Part shown: piece by piece, positions 55,388 to 64,000 of the stretch
Position numbering within the stretch: the first letter of the stretch is position 1
How the letters are laid out: each line of letters begins with the position of its first letter
Source of the DNA: Pseudomonadota bacterium
GTDB lineage: Bacteria > Pseudomonadota > Alphaproteobacteria > Acetobacterales > Acetobacteraceae
Length of the DNA: 64,000 nucleotides
NCBI GenBank assembly: GCA_021818505.1
Contig: JAKADX010000005.1
Location: 114,234-178,233, forward strand
Reading direction: 5' to 3'
Program-made: the position numbers and the translations under genes
Notes under the pieces: model-generated
What the model was told of the DNA's origin: nothing
Databases searched by the model: none
The model's input: only the letters and a program-made list of their open reading frames with translations

Positions 55388-55427
55388 AAGAAAAAAGCGC
55401 CGGCGGGGAATAGGCCCCGCCGGCGTC
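55388..55427 (-). terminator. GC hairpin with T-run on the minus strand
   Basis: CGCCGGCGGGG-aatag-GCCCCGCCGGCG, an 11-12 bp stem. On the minus strand it is followed by TTTTTT, so it fits a rho-independent terminator for transcripts from the BMP gene, though it lies past the 26-codon ORF. On the plus strand the same stem stands between the methyltransferase and the small ORF and could act as a stabilising or partial-stop structure. Confidence 0.6.
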
Positions 55428-55442
55428 CGAAAGGAGGGAACG

Positions 55443-55523
55443 ATGACGACACATCGCGAACTCCTGCCGTGGATCATGGTGAAACTGACCCTCGTGGTCA
55501 AGATCACCGTGCGCAAGCGGTAG
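55443..55523 (+). CDS. 26-residue small ORF framed by hairpins
   Basis: A short frame with a near-perfect ribosome site (AAAGGAGGG, four to five bases before ATG). The product begins MTTHRELLPW, continues IMVKLTLVVKITV and ends RKR: a short polar start, a hydrophobic stretch and a basic end, without cysteine. It follows the hairpin at 55399-55427 and is followed by a second one (GGGCCGG/CCGGCCC, about 55531-55555). Not recognised. It could be a membrane-active small protein, a peptide precursor or a leader; coding status is inferred from the ribosome site and position. Confidence 0.5.
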   Translation: MTTHRELLPWIMVKLTLVVKITVRKR

Positions 55524-55565
55524 GGGCGGGGCCGGTCCGCGAGGGCCGGCCCTTCCCCCGGACGG

Positions 55566-56654
55566 TCAGCCCAGCTTGCCCTCCACGCCCTCGGCGAGCC
55601 AGTTCATGCCGAGGATCTGCTCGTCGGTGAGCGCACTGCCGGCGGCGGCCTTGGTGGCACCGGCCTGGTCCTTCAGCGGCCCCTGGAACGGTGCGAGCTT
55701 GCCCGCCTCGATGTCGGCCTGGCGCGCCAGCACTTCGTCGGCGACCGATTTGGGCAGGGCGGCGTTGAACGGTGCCATCTTCACCATGCCGCTCTTCAGG
55801 CCGCCCCAGGTGTCGTGGCTCTTCCAGGTGCCGTTCATCCCGGCCTCGACCTCCTGCACGTAATAGCCGGCCCAGTCGCTGACCACGGAGGTCAGGCAGG
55901 TCTTCTTGCCGTAGCGGCCCATGTCGGAGTCGTAGCCGATCGTCCAGACGCCGCGCTGCTCGCCGGCTTCCTGCACCGCGGCGCTGTCGGTGTGCGTGAC
56001 CAGCACATCGGCGCCCTGGCTCATCAGCGTATCGGCGGCGGCGCGTTCCTTGCCCGGATCGTACCAGGTGGAAACCCATACCACCTTGACCCGCGTCTTG
56101 GGGTTCACCATGCGCGCGCCGATCGCGTAGGCATTGATGTTCTGCACGACCTCGGGGATCGGAAAGGCGCCGACGAAGCCGATGACGTTGGACTTGGTCA
56201 TCCGCCCGGCGATGACGCCGGCGAGGAAACGGCCCTCGTAGAACCGCGCCGAATAGGTCGCGAGATTCGCCGCCCGCTTGTAGCCGGTGGCGTGCTCGAA
56301 CTTCACCTTGGGAAATTCCTTCGCCACCTTCACCGTCGGGTTCATGAAGCCGAAGGAGGTGGTGAAGACGAGGTCGTTTGTTTGCGCGAGCTTGCGGATC
56401 ACGCGCTCGGCGTCCGCACCCTCCGGCACGTTCTCGACATAGGAGGTCTTGACCTTGTCGCCGAACTTGGCGGCGACCGCGCGGCGGCCGAGATCGTGCT
56501 GGAAGCTGTAGCCGGCTTCCTCCACCGGCCCTACATACATCCAGGCGGCCCGGTAGGGTCCCGCCGCCTGCGCCTTGCCGATCACGGCGGGAGCCAGCCC
56601 CGCCGCCAGCGGCGCGGCCAGCACCGTCCGCATGAGGTCTCGCCTGGTTTGCAT
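55566..56654 (-). CDS. BMP-family ABC transporter substrate-binding protein
   Basis: 362 residues. A twin-arginine-like signal (QTRRDLMRTVLAAPLAAGLA) suggests export. PBP1-type Bmp fold: YVGPVEEAGYSFQHDLGRRA, DLVFTTSFGFMNPTVKVA, FYEGRFLAGVIAGRMTKSN, GFVGAFPIPEV and THTDSAAVQEAGEQ. Relatives bind nucleosides or purines. No permease or ATPase gene is adjacent. It faces the plus-strand methyltransferase cluster. Confidence 0.92.
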   Translation of the reverse strand: MQTRRDLMRTVLAAPLAAGLAPAVIGKAQAAGPYRAAWMYVGPVEEAGYSFQHDLGRRAVAAKFGDKVKTSYVENVPEGADAERVIRKLAQTNDLVFTTSFGFMNPTVKVAKEFPKVKFEHATGYKRAANLATYSARFYEGRFLAGVIAGRMTKSNVIGFVGAFPIPEVVQNINAYAIGARMVNPKTRVKVVWVSTWYDPGKERAAADTLMSQGADVLVTHTDSAAVQEAGEQRGVWTIGYDSDMGRYGKKTCLTSVVSDWAGYYVQEVEAGMNGTWKSHDTWGGLKSGMVKMAPFNAALPKSVADEVLARQADIEAGKLAPFQGPLKDQAGATKAAAGSALTDEQILGMNWLAEGVEGKLG

Positions 56655-56702
56655 CCGGTCCTCCGTTGTTCGCGCGATCGCGTGACTTGAGACAATATCC
56701 CG

Positions 56703-57401
56703 ATGGTCGTCACAGTCCAGCATATCCAAGGGAACCGCTTCGCAGCCGATCCGTTTCCGCCGGAGTGGCGGACGGCCGACGGTCTGACGCCCTATCCCGA
56801 GGCGCTGCGGACGATGCAGGCGCGGGTGGCGGCGATCCGTGCGGGTACCGCGCCGGAGATGATCTGGCTGGTCGAGCACCCGCCGCTCTACACCGCCGGC
56901 ACCTCGGCCGAGCGCGCCGATCTGCGCGCGCCCGACCGCTTTCCGACCTACGACGCCGGGCGGGGCGGGCAGTGGACCTATCACGGGCCGGGGCAGCGCA
57001 CCGCCTATGTCATGCTCGACCTCGCCCGCCCGCATGGCTCCCGCCTGCCGGCGCGCGACGTGCGCGCCTATGTCGCGGCACTGGAGGCGTGGTTGATCGG
57101 CACGCTCGCCCGCTTTGGCGTGCGCGGCGAGCGGCGGGAAGGGCGCGTTGGCATCTGGGTCGCCGATCGCGCGCGGGGCGCGGAGGCGAAGATCGGCGCG
57201 ATCGGCGTGCGCGTCACGCGCTGGGTAAGCTGGCACGGCGTGGCGCTGAATGTCGCGCCAAATCTGGAACATTTCAGCGGCATCGTGCCGTGCGGCATCC
57301 GAGAGCACGGCGTGACCAGTCTCGCCGCGCTGGGCGTGCCGGCGGGCATGGGGGCGGTCGATATGGCGCTGCGCGCGACGTGGGACGAGGTGTTCGGATG
57401 A
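56703..57401 (+). CDS. lipB: Octanoyltransferase LipB
   Basis: 232 residues. It moves octanoyl from acyl carrier protein to lipoyl domains. Motifs: [20 protein letters not shown], Lys163 in [19 protein letters not shown] and the acyl-forming Cys197 in [14 protein letters not shown]. The stop overlaps the cobO start (ATGA). Confidence 0.95.
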   Translation: MVVTVQHIQGNRFAADPFPPEWRTADGLTPYPEALRTMQARVAAIRAGTAPEMIWLVEHPPLYTAGTSAERADLRAPDRFPTYDAGRGGQWTYHGPGQRTAYVMLDLARPHGSRLPARDVRAYVAALEAWLIGTLARFGVRGERREGRVGIWVADRARGAEAKIGAIGVRVTRWVSWHGVALNVAPNLEHFSGIVPCGIREHGVTSLAALGVPAGMGAVDMALRATWDEVFG

Positions 57402-58006
57402 GCGACGATGACGAGGCTGCGCGGCATCGCGCGAAGATGGCGAAGCGCAAGGCCGTGCAGGACGCCGAGGTGGCGGGCAAGACGATCGAGAAAGGGCTGC
57501 TGATCGTCCATACCGGCCCCGGAAAGGGCAAATCCACCGCCGCGTTCGGCCTCATGCTGCGGATGCTCGGCCATGGCCGTCCGGTCGCGGTGGTGCAGTT
57601 CATCAAGGGCGCCTGGGCGACCGGCGAGCGCCGCGCGCTGGAGCGCTTCGGCGAACTGGTGCGCTGGCACACACTGGGCGAGGGCTTCACCTGGGAGACA
57701 CAGGACCGCGCCCGTGACATCGCTGCCGCGCGCCGCGCCTGGGACGCGGCCCTGGCCGAAATGCGCCGGCCTGATCTGGCGCTGCTCGTGCTCGATGAGT
57801 TGAATATCGCACTGCGTTACAACTACCTCGACGTGGCCGAGGTGGTGGCGGCGCTGGCGGCGCGCCCGCCGATGTTGCATGTCGTCGTCACCGGCCGCAA
57901 CGCGAAGCCCGAGCTGATCGCGGCAGCGGATGCGGTGACGGAGATGATGGTGGTGAAGCACCATTTCGCGGCGGGCGTCAAAGCGCAGGAAGGGATCGAG
58001 TTCTGA
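57398..58006 (+). CDS. cobO: Cob(I)yrinic acid a,c-diamide adenosyltransferase CobO
   Basis: 202 residues, CobA/CobO type. Walker [44 protein letters not shown] and [22 protein letters not shown]. It forms the cobalt-adenosyl bond. Coupled to lipB by overlap. Confidence 0.95.
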   Translation: MSDDDEAARHRAKMAKRKAVQDAEVAGKTIEKGLLIVHTGPGKGKSTAAFGLMLRMLGHGRPVAVVQFIKGAWATGERRALERFGELVRWHTLGEGFTWETQDRARDIAAARRAWDAALAEMRRPDLALLVLDELNIALRYNYLDVAEVVAALAARPPMLHVVVTGRNAKPELIAAADAVTEMMVVKHHFAAGVKAQEGIEF

Positions 58007-58091
58007 CCGGGCCGGCATTGCGCTCGGTCAAGGCCGGGCCCAATCGGATAACCTAACATCCGCGACGCCGCGTCCGCAGCTGGAGGATGTC

Positions 58092-59561
58092 ATGTCCGCC
58101 GCACGCCCGACCCTGCCGGCTGCCCTGCGCGACCTGCGCAAGTCGGTCGTGAAGGAGGCCGCACCGACCCTCGCGCGCTGGAAACCCGATGTTGCACAGG
58201 AGTCGTTTGCCGACAGCGCCAGCAATCTCGCCCACTACCTCGCGCTGCGGCACCATGATCTGCGCGATCTCCAGCGTGAGTTGATGCGCCACGGGCTTTC
58301 CTCGCTCGGTCGTCTGGAAAGCCGCGTCATGCTCACGCTCGATACCGTGGAAAGTGCGCTGGGGGCGCTGCTGGAGGGTGGCAAGTTGCCCGAGGACTGG
58401 CCACCCACCGCGGAGGTGTTCTTTCGGGGCGAGGCGCAGCTCCGGCGCAACACGCTACGCCTGCTGGGCGGCGCGCCGGAGAGCACCCAGGGCCGCGTGT
58501 TGGTCACGCTGTCGCTGGAGGCGGCGCAGGACCCCGCGCATGTGCTGAAGCTGGCACAGCTCGGCGCCGACGTGATGCGCATCAATTGCGCGCACGACAC
58601 GCCCGAGGACTGGGCGGCGATGGTCGCCAACACGCGCGCGGCAGCGACGGCGACGGGTCGGACCATCCGGGTGCTGATGGACCTTGGCGGTCCGAAGTTC
58701 CGCACAGGCAAGGTCAAGCGCCAGCCGGGCGAACGGCTGCGGCGCGGCGACCGCTTTCGGCTGGTACGCGACGCTGCGGGATTCCGGCCCGACCCGATGA
58801 TCGAGGCGGAGTGCCTGCCGCCCGACGTGCTCGCGCATCTGTTGGTGGGTACGGAGGTGTCGTTCGATGACGGCAATCTCGGCGGTGTCGTCGCAGAGAC
58901 CGCGCCGGATCACGTCGTGGTTCAGGTGGAGCGCACCAAGCTCAAGGGCTTCAAGATGCAGCCCGAGCGCGGGCTGCTGTTCCCGCGCGCGGAACTGCAT
59001 CTCGACCCTCTCACCCCGCGCGACCTCTCCGACCTCGACTTTGTGGCACAGCACGCCGACATGGTCGGCTTCTCGTTCGTGCGGACCGCCGCCGACATTG
59101 CGCGCCTGCAGGATGAGCTGGCGAAGCGGCGGACGGACTGGCAGCAGATCGGCATCGTGGCGAAGATCGAGTCGGCGCCGGCGGTTCACAACCTGCCCGA
59201 GATCATCGTGCGCGCGGCGGGGCGGCAGCCGTTCGGTGTGATGATCGCGCGCGGCGACCTGGCGGTGGCGATCGGGTTCGAGCGGCTGGCGGAGATGCAG
59301 GAGGAAATCCTGTGGCTGTGCGAGGCGGCGCATGTGCCGGTGATCTGGGCGACGCAGGTGCTGGAGGAGATGGTGAAATCGGGCCTGCCGACGCGCGGAG
59401 AGATGACCGACGCGGCGATGGCCGGGCGCGCCGAGTGCGTGATGCTGAACAAGGGACCGAATGTCGGCGAGGCGATCCTGGCGCTGCGCAGCCTGATGCA
59501 GCGGATGCAGGAGCACCAGTCGAAGAAGACGGCGCGGCTGCGGGCGCTGCGATCGTGGTAG
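58092..59561 (+). CDS. Pyruvate-kinase-like protein lacking the C-terminal regulatory domain
   Basis: 489 residues. Residues 1-130 are a helical extension not found in classical enzymes (SASNLAHYLALRHHDLRDLQ). The barrel follows: VMRINCAHD, MDLGGPKFRTG, FDDGNLGG, ADMVGFSFVRTAADI, IVAKIES with the catalytic Lys and metal Glu, IARGDLAVAIGFERLAEMQ, and ATQVLEEMVKSGLPTRGEMT. The usual D-T-K-G-P-E reads DLGGPK, the S-G-E-T-A segment reads NKGPN, and the effector domain after residue 470 is absent. Barrel catalysis is plausible but the reaction may differ. Confidence 0.8.
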   Translation: MSAARPTLPAALRDLRKSVVKEAAPTLARWKPDVAQESFADSASNLAHYLALRHHDLRDLQRELMRHGLSSLGRLESRVMLTLDTVESALGALLEGGKLPEDWPPTAEVFFRGEAQLRRNTLRLLGGAPESTQGRVLVTLSLEAAQDPAHVLKLAQLGADVMRINCAHDTPEDWAAMVANTRAAATATGRTIRVLMDLGGPKFRTGKVKRQPGERLRRGDRFRLVRDAAGFRPDPMIEAECLPPDVLAHLLVGTEVSFDDGNLGGVVAETAPDHVVVQVERTKLKGFKMQPERGLLFPRAELHLDPLTPRDLSDLDFVAQHADMVGFSFVRTAADIARLQDELAKRRTDWQQIGIVAKIESAPAVHNLPEIIVRAAGRQPFGVMIARGDLAVAIGFERLAEMQEEILWLCEAAHVPVIWATQVLEEMVKSGLPTRGEMTDAAMAGRAECVMLNKGPNVGEAILALRSLMQRMQEHQSKKTARLRALRSW

Positions 59562-59574
59562 GGCCGCGCGACCG

Positions 59575-61152
59575 TCAGGGCCGGCGCACGCGGAAAAGCT
59601 GGAAGCGGTCGCCGTTGCGGAGCAGGTCGAGCCGGTCGGGCGCCGGATTGGAGCGGTCGAGCCGATCCAGCAGATAGACATAGTCGTAAGTGCGCTGCCA
59701 ATCCTTCCAGTAGATGCGTCCGCTCGGGTCAAAGCGGAAGCCACCCGGCGGCGGGCGCGATGGCGGGTCGAGCAGATCGGCGAGCGGAATCGGATTGTCG
59801 TCATAGCCGCCAGTGCTGGCGCGATAAGGCGCCCGGACCACCAGCACCTGTTGCAGCGGGTGCGAATAGGCGAGCGAGTCCAGGCTGGATCGCTCGATCA
59901 TGACGAGGCTCGGCAGGTCCTGAATCCCGCTCAGCGCGGGGATCGCGTTCTGCCATTCGCGCGCCACCAGCACGCGGCTTCCCGGCGGGATCAGCGGCAG
60001 CGAAGCCCCGAAATCACGGCGGATTTCATTGTAGCGGCGATAGGCGACCTCGGCCGCCGCGCTGCGCAGCGTCACGAGCGCGGCGAGGGCCATGAGGAAC
60101 GCCATGCGCGCCCGCCGCCCGGGAAACTGCCAGCGCAGCAGGCCGATCAGCACGAACAGCAGCCCGATCGGCAGCCGCACGGCCGCGCCCCAGGCACCCA
60201 TTGCCTGATCGGGGATCACCGCGAACAGGACGCCGCCGAACGCCATGAAGAGCCAGGCGCCGGCCGGCACTCGCAGGATGCGGCGCCACAGCAGCCAGCC
60301 CAGCCCGGCGGTCATCGCGGCGACGGCGATTGCGTCCGGCCAGGCGTAGTACGCCTCCAGCGCCGCGCGCAGGCCGTCGAGGCGGGCGACCCAGCCGCCC
60401 CAATGCATCGGCGGCGGCGCCTCGGTGTGGGGACCGGACGCGAGCAGCAGCAGCGACGGCACGAAGGGCAGCAGCAGCGCGGCGAGATCCGCGGCCAGCA
60501 GACGCGGAGTGCTGCGCCGTGCCCACAGCCGCTCGGCCTCAACGGCGGCGATGGCGACGCCGTAGATCGCCACCGCTTCGAGATGGCAGAAGAACAGCAC
60601 GACAACGGCGAGCGTGGAGACCGCGCCGCGCAGCAGCGGCGCGGCCTGTCGGAGTGCGATCCAGAGTGCCACGGCCCAGAGCGCGAGGCCGACGCCGAAT
60701 TCGTAATTGACCGTGCCGTATCGTTCCATCTGATTGTAGAGGAACAGCGCGGCCACCAGTGGGCCGACCGAGAGATGCCGATTGATCGCGTAATGGATCG
60801 CGTGCGGGCCGGAGAGCAGCAGCAGCATGTAGGCGAGCACGAACGCCTTGCCAGCGGCGTAGAGGCCGATCAGCCCCGCGAGCGGCGGCACGATCAGGTC
60901 GATGGCGAGATTCGGCACCACCTTCCACCGGATCGTATAGAACTGATCGAGCAGGTGGTCGCTGCCATGGCGGAGGATCACGTAGCATCGGGCGAGATGA
61001 TTGAGAAAATCGTCGGCAACCGGAAAGGCGTTGACGAGGACCGGCAGCAGCGCGGCGACGAGCGTGAACAGAACGATCACGGGCAGCGCCGCATCCGCCG
61101 CGCGCGGACGGGCGATCCGGGCGGCGTCGATGAGTCCGGTTGTTGCGGTCAT
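59575..61152 (-). CDS. Unknown polytopic membrane protein (GT-C-like)
   Basis: 525 residues with about ten hydrophobic helices and a 110-residue soluble C-terminal part. The first loop, FPVADDFLNHLARCYVILRH, has acidic residues where GT-C glycosyltransferases keep their catalytic aspartates, and MERYGTVNYEFGVGLALWAV and GMEIGWGGW-like segments recur in unnamed rhizobial proteins. No firm family. It is convergent with the pyruvate-kinase-like gene and divergent from cobQ. Confidence 0.75.
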   Translation of the reverse strand: MTATTGLIDAARIARPRAADAALPVIVLFTLVAALLPVLVNAFPVADDFLNHLARCYVILRHGSDHLLDQFYTIRWKVVPNLAIDLIVPPLAGLIGLYAAGKAFVLAYMLLLLSGPHAIHYAINRHLSVGPLVAALFLYNQMERYGTVNYEFGVGLALWAVALWIALRQAAPLLRGAVSTLAVVVLFFCHLEAVAIYGVAIAAVEAERLWARRSTPRLLAADLAALLLPFVPSLLLLASGPHTEAPPPMHWGGWVARLDGLRAALEAYYAWPDAIAVAAMTAGLGWLLWRRILRVPAGAWLFMAFGGVLFAVIPDQAMGAWGAAVRLPIGLLFVLIGLLRWQFPGRRARMAFLMALAALVTLRSAAAEVAYRRYNEIRRDFGASLPLIPPGSRVLVAREWQNAIPALSGIQDLPSLVMIERSSLDSLAYSHPLQQVLVVRAPYRASTGGYDDNPIPLADLLDPPSRPPPGGFRFDPSGRIYWKDWQRTYDYVYLLDRLDRSNPAPDRLDLLRNGDRFQLFRVRRP

Positions 61153-61392
61153 CGTTGTGTCGATCTCCGGGTCGATCCGTCCCGATCCCTAGCCGGAAAC
61201 GTTGGGAAGTCAGATAGGCCCGGCCCCGCACATTCGCGAAGTCACTCCGATATGATCGCCGATGCCCCCGCCGCTGACAAACCGGGCGGTGCCGCCTAAG
61301 ACACCGCCGATGACCCAGGACGCATTGTGCCGTCGCGTGTCCCCACCCCCGGCCCGCCCGACCGGCGCCGATGTTGTGCGAGCGGGCGAGCG

Positions 61393-62868
61393 ATGACCGC
61401 TCGGGCGCTGATGTTGCAGGGCACCGGCTCCTCCGTCGGCAAGTCGCTGCTGGTCGCCGGGCTGGCGCGTGCCTTCACCCGACGCGGGCTGCGCGTGCGG
61501 CCGTTCAAGCCGCAGAACATGTCCAACAACGCGGCCGTCACCGCGGACGGCGGCGAGATCGGACGGGCGCAGGCATTGCAGGCGCGGGCCGCCGGCGTCG
61601 CGCCGTCGGTGCACATGAACCCGGTGCTGCTGAAGCCGCAGAGCGACACCGGCGCGCAGGTGGTCGTGCAGGGCCGCGTGTTCGCGACCGCCCGCGCGCG
61701 CGACTATCAGACGCTGAAGCCGCAACTGCTGCCGCGCGTGCTGGACAGTTTCGACCGCCTGCGCGCCGAGTCCGACCTGGTGCTGGTCGAGGGTGCCGGC
61801 AGCGCCGCCGAGGTCAATCTGCGCGACGGCGACATCGCCAACATGGGCTTCGCGCGCGCGACCGGAACGCCCGTCGTGCTGATCGGCGACATCGACCGTG
61901 GCGGCGTGATCGCCAGCCTGGTCGGCACGCGGGGCGTGCTCGATCCCGCCGACGCCGCGCTGATCCGCGGCTTCATCGTCAACCGCATGCGCGGCGATGC
62001 GTCGCTGTTCGCCGAGGGAATGCGCATCATCGCCGCCGCAACCGGCTGGGCACCGCTCGGGCTGGTGCCGCATCTGCCGGAAGCCGCCCGCCTGCCCGCC
62101 GAGGACGCGCAGGACCTGGCCGAGATCGCGCGCGCGCGGCCCGGCGGCGGTCGCGTCCGGATCGCCGTGCCGCGCCTGCCCTGGATCGCGAATTTCGATG
62201 ATCTCGACCCGCTGCGCGCCGAACCCGAGGTGGATCTGATCCTGCTCGCGCCCGGGACGCCGCTGCCGGCGCCGTGCGATCTGGTGATCCTGCCGGGATC
62301 GAAGGCCACCATCGCCGATCTGGCCGCGCTGCGCGCCGAGGGCTGGGACATCGACATCGCCGCGCACCATCGCCGCGGCGGGCGCGTGCTCGGCCTGTGC
62401 GGCGGCTATCAGATGCTCGGCCGCCGCATCGCCGATCCCGAGGGCGTGGAGGGACCGCCGGGCGAGGTCGCCGGCCTCGGCCTGCTCGACATCGCCACCG
62501 TGCTGACCGGGGAGAAGCGGCTGACCCGCGTCGCCGGCACGCTGGACGGCAGCGGCGCGGCGTTCGCGGGATATGAGATGCACATGGGGCGCAGTGACGG
62601 GCCGGACTCGGCGCGGCCGTTGCTGCGCCTTGCCGGGGGCGAGGCCGAGGGTGCGCGTTCGGCCGATGGGCGGGTCGCTGGGACGTATGTGCACGGCCTG
62701 TTCGCGGGCGATGCAGCCCGCGCCGCGCTGCTCGGCTGGCTCGGCGGCAGCGCCGGCGGGCTGCGCTGGGAGACGGAGGTGGAGGCGGCGCTGGATGCGC
62801 TGGCGGCGCATCTGGAGGCGCATGTCGCGGTCGATCGGCTGCTGGAGATCGCCGGCGCGGGACGTTGA
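61393..62868 (+). CDS. cobQ: Cobyric acid synthase
   Basis: 491 residues. It amidates four carboxylates of adenosylcobyrinic diamide using glutamine and ATP. N-terminal ATPase: [51 protein letters not shown]-terminal class I amidotransferase with nucleophile Cys336 in [11 protein letters not shown] and the histidine of GTYVHGLF. I see no B12-box-containing leader in the 240 bases upstream. Confidence 0.96.
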   Translation: MTARALMLQGTGSSVGKSLLVAGLARAFTRRGLRVRPFKPQNMSNNAAVTADGGEIGRAQALQARAAGVAPSVHMNPVLLKPQSDTGAQVVVQGRVFATARARDYQTLKPQLLPRVLDSFDRLRAESDLVLVEGAGSAAEVNLRDGDIANMGFARATGTPVVLIGDIDRGGVIASLVGTRGVLDPADAALIRGFIVNRMRGDASLFAEGMRIIAAATGWAPLGLVPHLPEAARLPAEDAQDLAEIARARPGGGRVRIAVPRLPWIANFDDLDPLRAEPEVDLILLAPGTPLPAPCDLVILPGSKATIADLAALRAEGWDIDIAAHHRRGGRVLGLCGGYQMLGRRIADPEGVEGPPGEVAGLGLLDIATVLTGEKRLTRVAGTLDGSGAAFAGYEMHMGRSDGPDSARPLLRLAGGEAEGARSADGRVAGTYVHGLFAGDAARAALLGWLGGSAGGLRWETEVEAALDALAAHLEAHVAVDRLLEIAGAGR

Positions 62869-62913
62869 ACTCGGCGCCGCTCCGGTCGATAAACGATACG
62901 GGAGGAACCGCCG

Positions 62914-63786
62914 ATGATCCAAGACCGAGACGTTGCCGCCTATCGCGAACAGGGGTTCCTGGTGGTGCCGGACGTGTTGGACGCCGCCGAACTTGCCGCC
63001 GCGCGGGCGGAAGTGGCCCGCATCCTCGAAGGCGCGCGAGGGCTGGCCGGGCATACCGACGTTTACGACCTGGAGCCGGACCATACGCCCGACGCGCCGC
63101 GGGTGCGCCGGATCAAGACGCCGCACCGGCACACGCCGTTCTTTCGCGAGTTGGCGCGGCTGCCGAAGCTGGTCGCGATCCTGCAACGGCTGCTCGGGAC
63201 CGAGGCGGTGCGGCTGCACGGCTCGAAGATCAACATGAAGGCCGCACATGGCGGGGCGCCGGTGGAATGGCACCAGGACTGGGCGTTCTACCCGCACACC
63301 AATGACGACCTGCTGGCGGTCGGCGTGATGCTGGATGACTGCACCGAGGCGAACGGCGCGATGCTGGTGCTGCCGGGCACGCAGACCGGCCCGGTTTATG
63401 ACCACCACGCCGACGGGTATTTCTGCGGGGCGATGGATCCCTCGGCCGTGGGCCTCGATTTCTCGCGCGCCGTATCCTGCACCGGACGGGCGGGGGCCAT
63501 GAGCTTTCATCATGTGCGGGCGGTGCATGGCTCGGCGCAGAATCTGTCGGACGCGCCGCGGGCGCTGCTGCTCTATGAGTTCGCCGCTGCCGATGCCTGG
63601 CCGCTGATGGGCGTACCCGACCTGGCCGAGTTCGATGGGCGGCTGGTCAGCGGCCGTCCCACCATCACCCCGCGGCTGGAGCGCGTACCGGTGCGGATAC
63701 CGCTGCCGCCAGCGCCGCACCAGGGCTCGATCTACGAGAACCAGACCTCGGCGAAGCACCGCTATTTCGGCCGCAAGGCGGCCTGA
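62914..63786 (+). CDS. Phytanoyl-CoA dioxygenase (PhyH) family protein
   Basis: 290 residues, Fe(II)/2-oxoglutarate oxygenase. Iron ligands are His120 and Asp122 (VEWHQDWAFYPH) and His205 (HHVRAVHGSAQN). Lies 45 bases after cobQ behind a GGGAGGAACC site. Substrate unknown; the family also acts on small metabolites rather than fatty acyl-CoA. Confidence 0.9.
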   Translation: MIQDRDVAAYREQGFLVVPDVLDAAELAAARAEVARILEGARGLAGHTDVYDLEPDHTPDAPRVRRIKTPHRHTPFFRELARLPKLVAILQRLLGTEAVRLHGSKINMKAAHGGAPVEWHQDWAFYPHTNDDLLAVGVMLDDCTEANGAMLVLPGTQTGPVYDHHADGYFCGAMDPSAVGLDFSRAVSCTGRAGAMSFHHVRAVHGSAQNLSDAPRALLLYEFAAADAWPLMGVPDLAEFDGRLVSGRPTITPRLERVPVRIPLPPAPHQGSIYENQTSAKHRYFGRKAA

Positions 63787-63848
63787 GGGGCGGGGGGCTT
63801 GCGGCCGCGGCCGAGACTGACTAGGACACTGCCCATCGTCCGACCCCA

Positions 63849-63923
63849 GGGTGCGTAGCTCAGCGGGAGAGCATCGCCTTCACACGGCGGGGGTCACAGG
63901 TTCAATCCCTGTCGCACCCACCA
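63849..63923 (+). tRNA. tRNA-Val (anticodon CAC)
   Basis: Cloverleaf read by eye: acceptor GGGTGCG/CGCACCC, D arm GCTC/GAGC, anticodon stem TCGCC/GGCGG (one G-T-type pair) with loop TTCACAC, T arm ACAGG-TTCAATC-CCTGT, discriminator A and encoded CCA. Anticodon CAC reads GTG valine codons. It lies 62 bases past the PhyH gene. Confidence 0.95.
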
Positions 63924-64000
63924 TGGTTTCAAACACTTACGGGGCATCGGCGGCGGACAGGAAAGACCCTAGCAACCACATAGCTACCAGGATCGGCGCC

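Noticed and set aside
61153..61392. Cobalamin riboswitch before cobQ
   Set aside because: I looked for the conserved B12-box core and a GC-rich terminator and saw neither; the region is only a divergent intergenic space.
61210..63759. 849-codon minus-strand frame opposite cobQ and the PhyH gene
   Set aside because: Antisense shadow rich in His, Gln and Arg; both plus-strand genes carry complete catalytic motifs.

Overview
The window is GC-rich (about 70% by eye), densely packed DNA from the chromosome of an alphaproteobacterium, most likely an Acetobacteraceae-type Rhodospirillales. Support: a circularly permuted two-piece tmRNA, DUF4167 and DUF4169 proteins, an alpha-type SspB, a PetP/PetR-like MarR plus response-regulator pair, GTTC-N7-GTTC (alphaproteobacterial LexA) boxes, and a Hint-domain surface protein of a kind common in acetic acid bacteria. 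No genus is assigned.

Layout. 1-14.5 kb: dprA (cut by the window edge), plsY, a dienelactone hydrolase, a large Hint-domain protein, a divergent CLC channel, an MFS transporter, prmC, a DUF4167 protein, a Nudix hydrolase, an Atm1-type ABC exporter and rpmB. 14.5-20.4 kb: an O-antigen-ligase-like protein, a sensor kinase / beta-barrel / response regulator / MarR operon, and ilvE. 20.4-23.3 kb: a small accessory island where a type ISP restriction-modification gene survives only as N- and C-terminal fragments, with an ImmA/IrrE-type protein, a DUF4411 PIN protein and a resolvase tail between them. 23.4-29.4 kb: a LexA-boxed unknown gene, ppk2, a SYLF protein, a pgsA-mobB-lipoprotein-moaD-moaE operon, the tmRNA and tag. 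29.4-37.9 kb: one long same-strand run, sspB, class I fumarase, VOC protein, then VUT transporter-queA-tgt-queF-queG (queuosine), fumC and a ribbon-helix-helix protein. 37.9-44.7 kb: AsmA, a DnaJ/TerB-like protein, AmpD-like amidase, cobD and an AI-2E family permease.

44.8-49.9 kb is a second accessory island: a paralog of the LexA-boxed gene with the same box, an antitoxin/PIN pair, an HD phosphohydrolase overlapping a YwgA-like gene, a broken CopG-type antitoxin and a MazF-like pair. 50-56.7 kb holds a tightly overlapping metabolic cluster of unknown purpose: divergent M19 dipeptidase, Ldh_2 oxidoreductase, a conserved unknown, DUF3726, a SABATH-like carboxyl methyltransferase, a 26-residue ORF framed by hairpins and, on the other strand, a BMP-family binding protein. 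56.7-64 kb: lipB, cobO, a pyruvate-kinase-like protein, an unknown membrane protein, cobQ, a PhyH dioxygenase and tRNA-Val(CAC).

Functional threads: queuosine formation from an imported precursor (VUT, QueF, Tgt, QueA, QueG), where QueG needs cobalamin and cobD, cobO and cobQ lie scattered nearby; trans-translation (tmRNA with SspB); and molybdopterin synthesis (moaD, moaE, mobB). The most unusual items are the LexA-boxed paralogs, the HD-YwgA pair, the palindrome that carries the queG start, the broken restriction-modification locus and the M19-to-BMP cluster with its tiny ORF.
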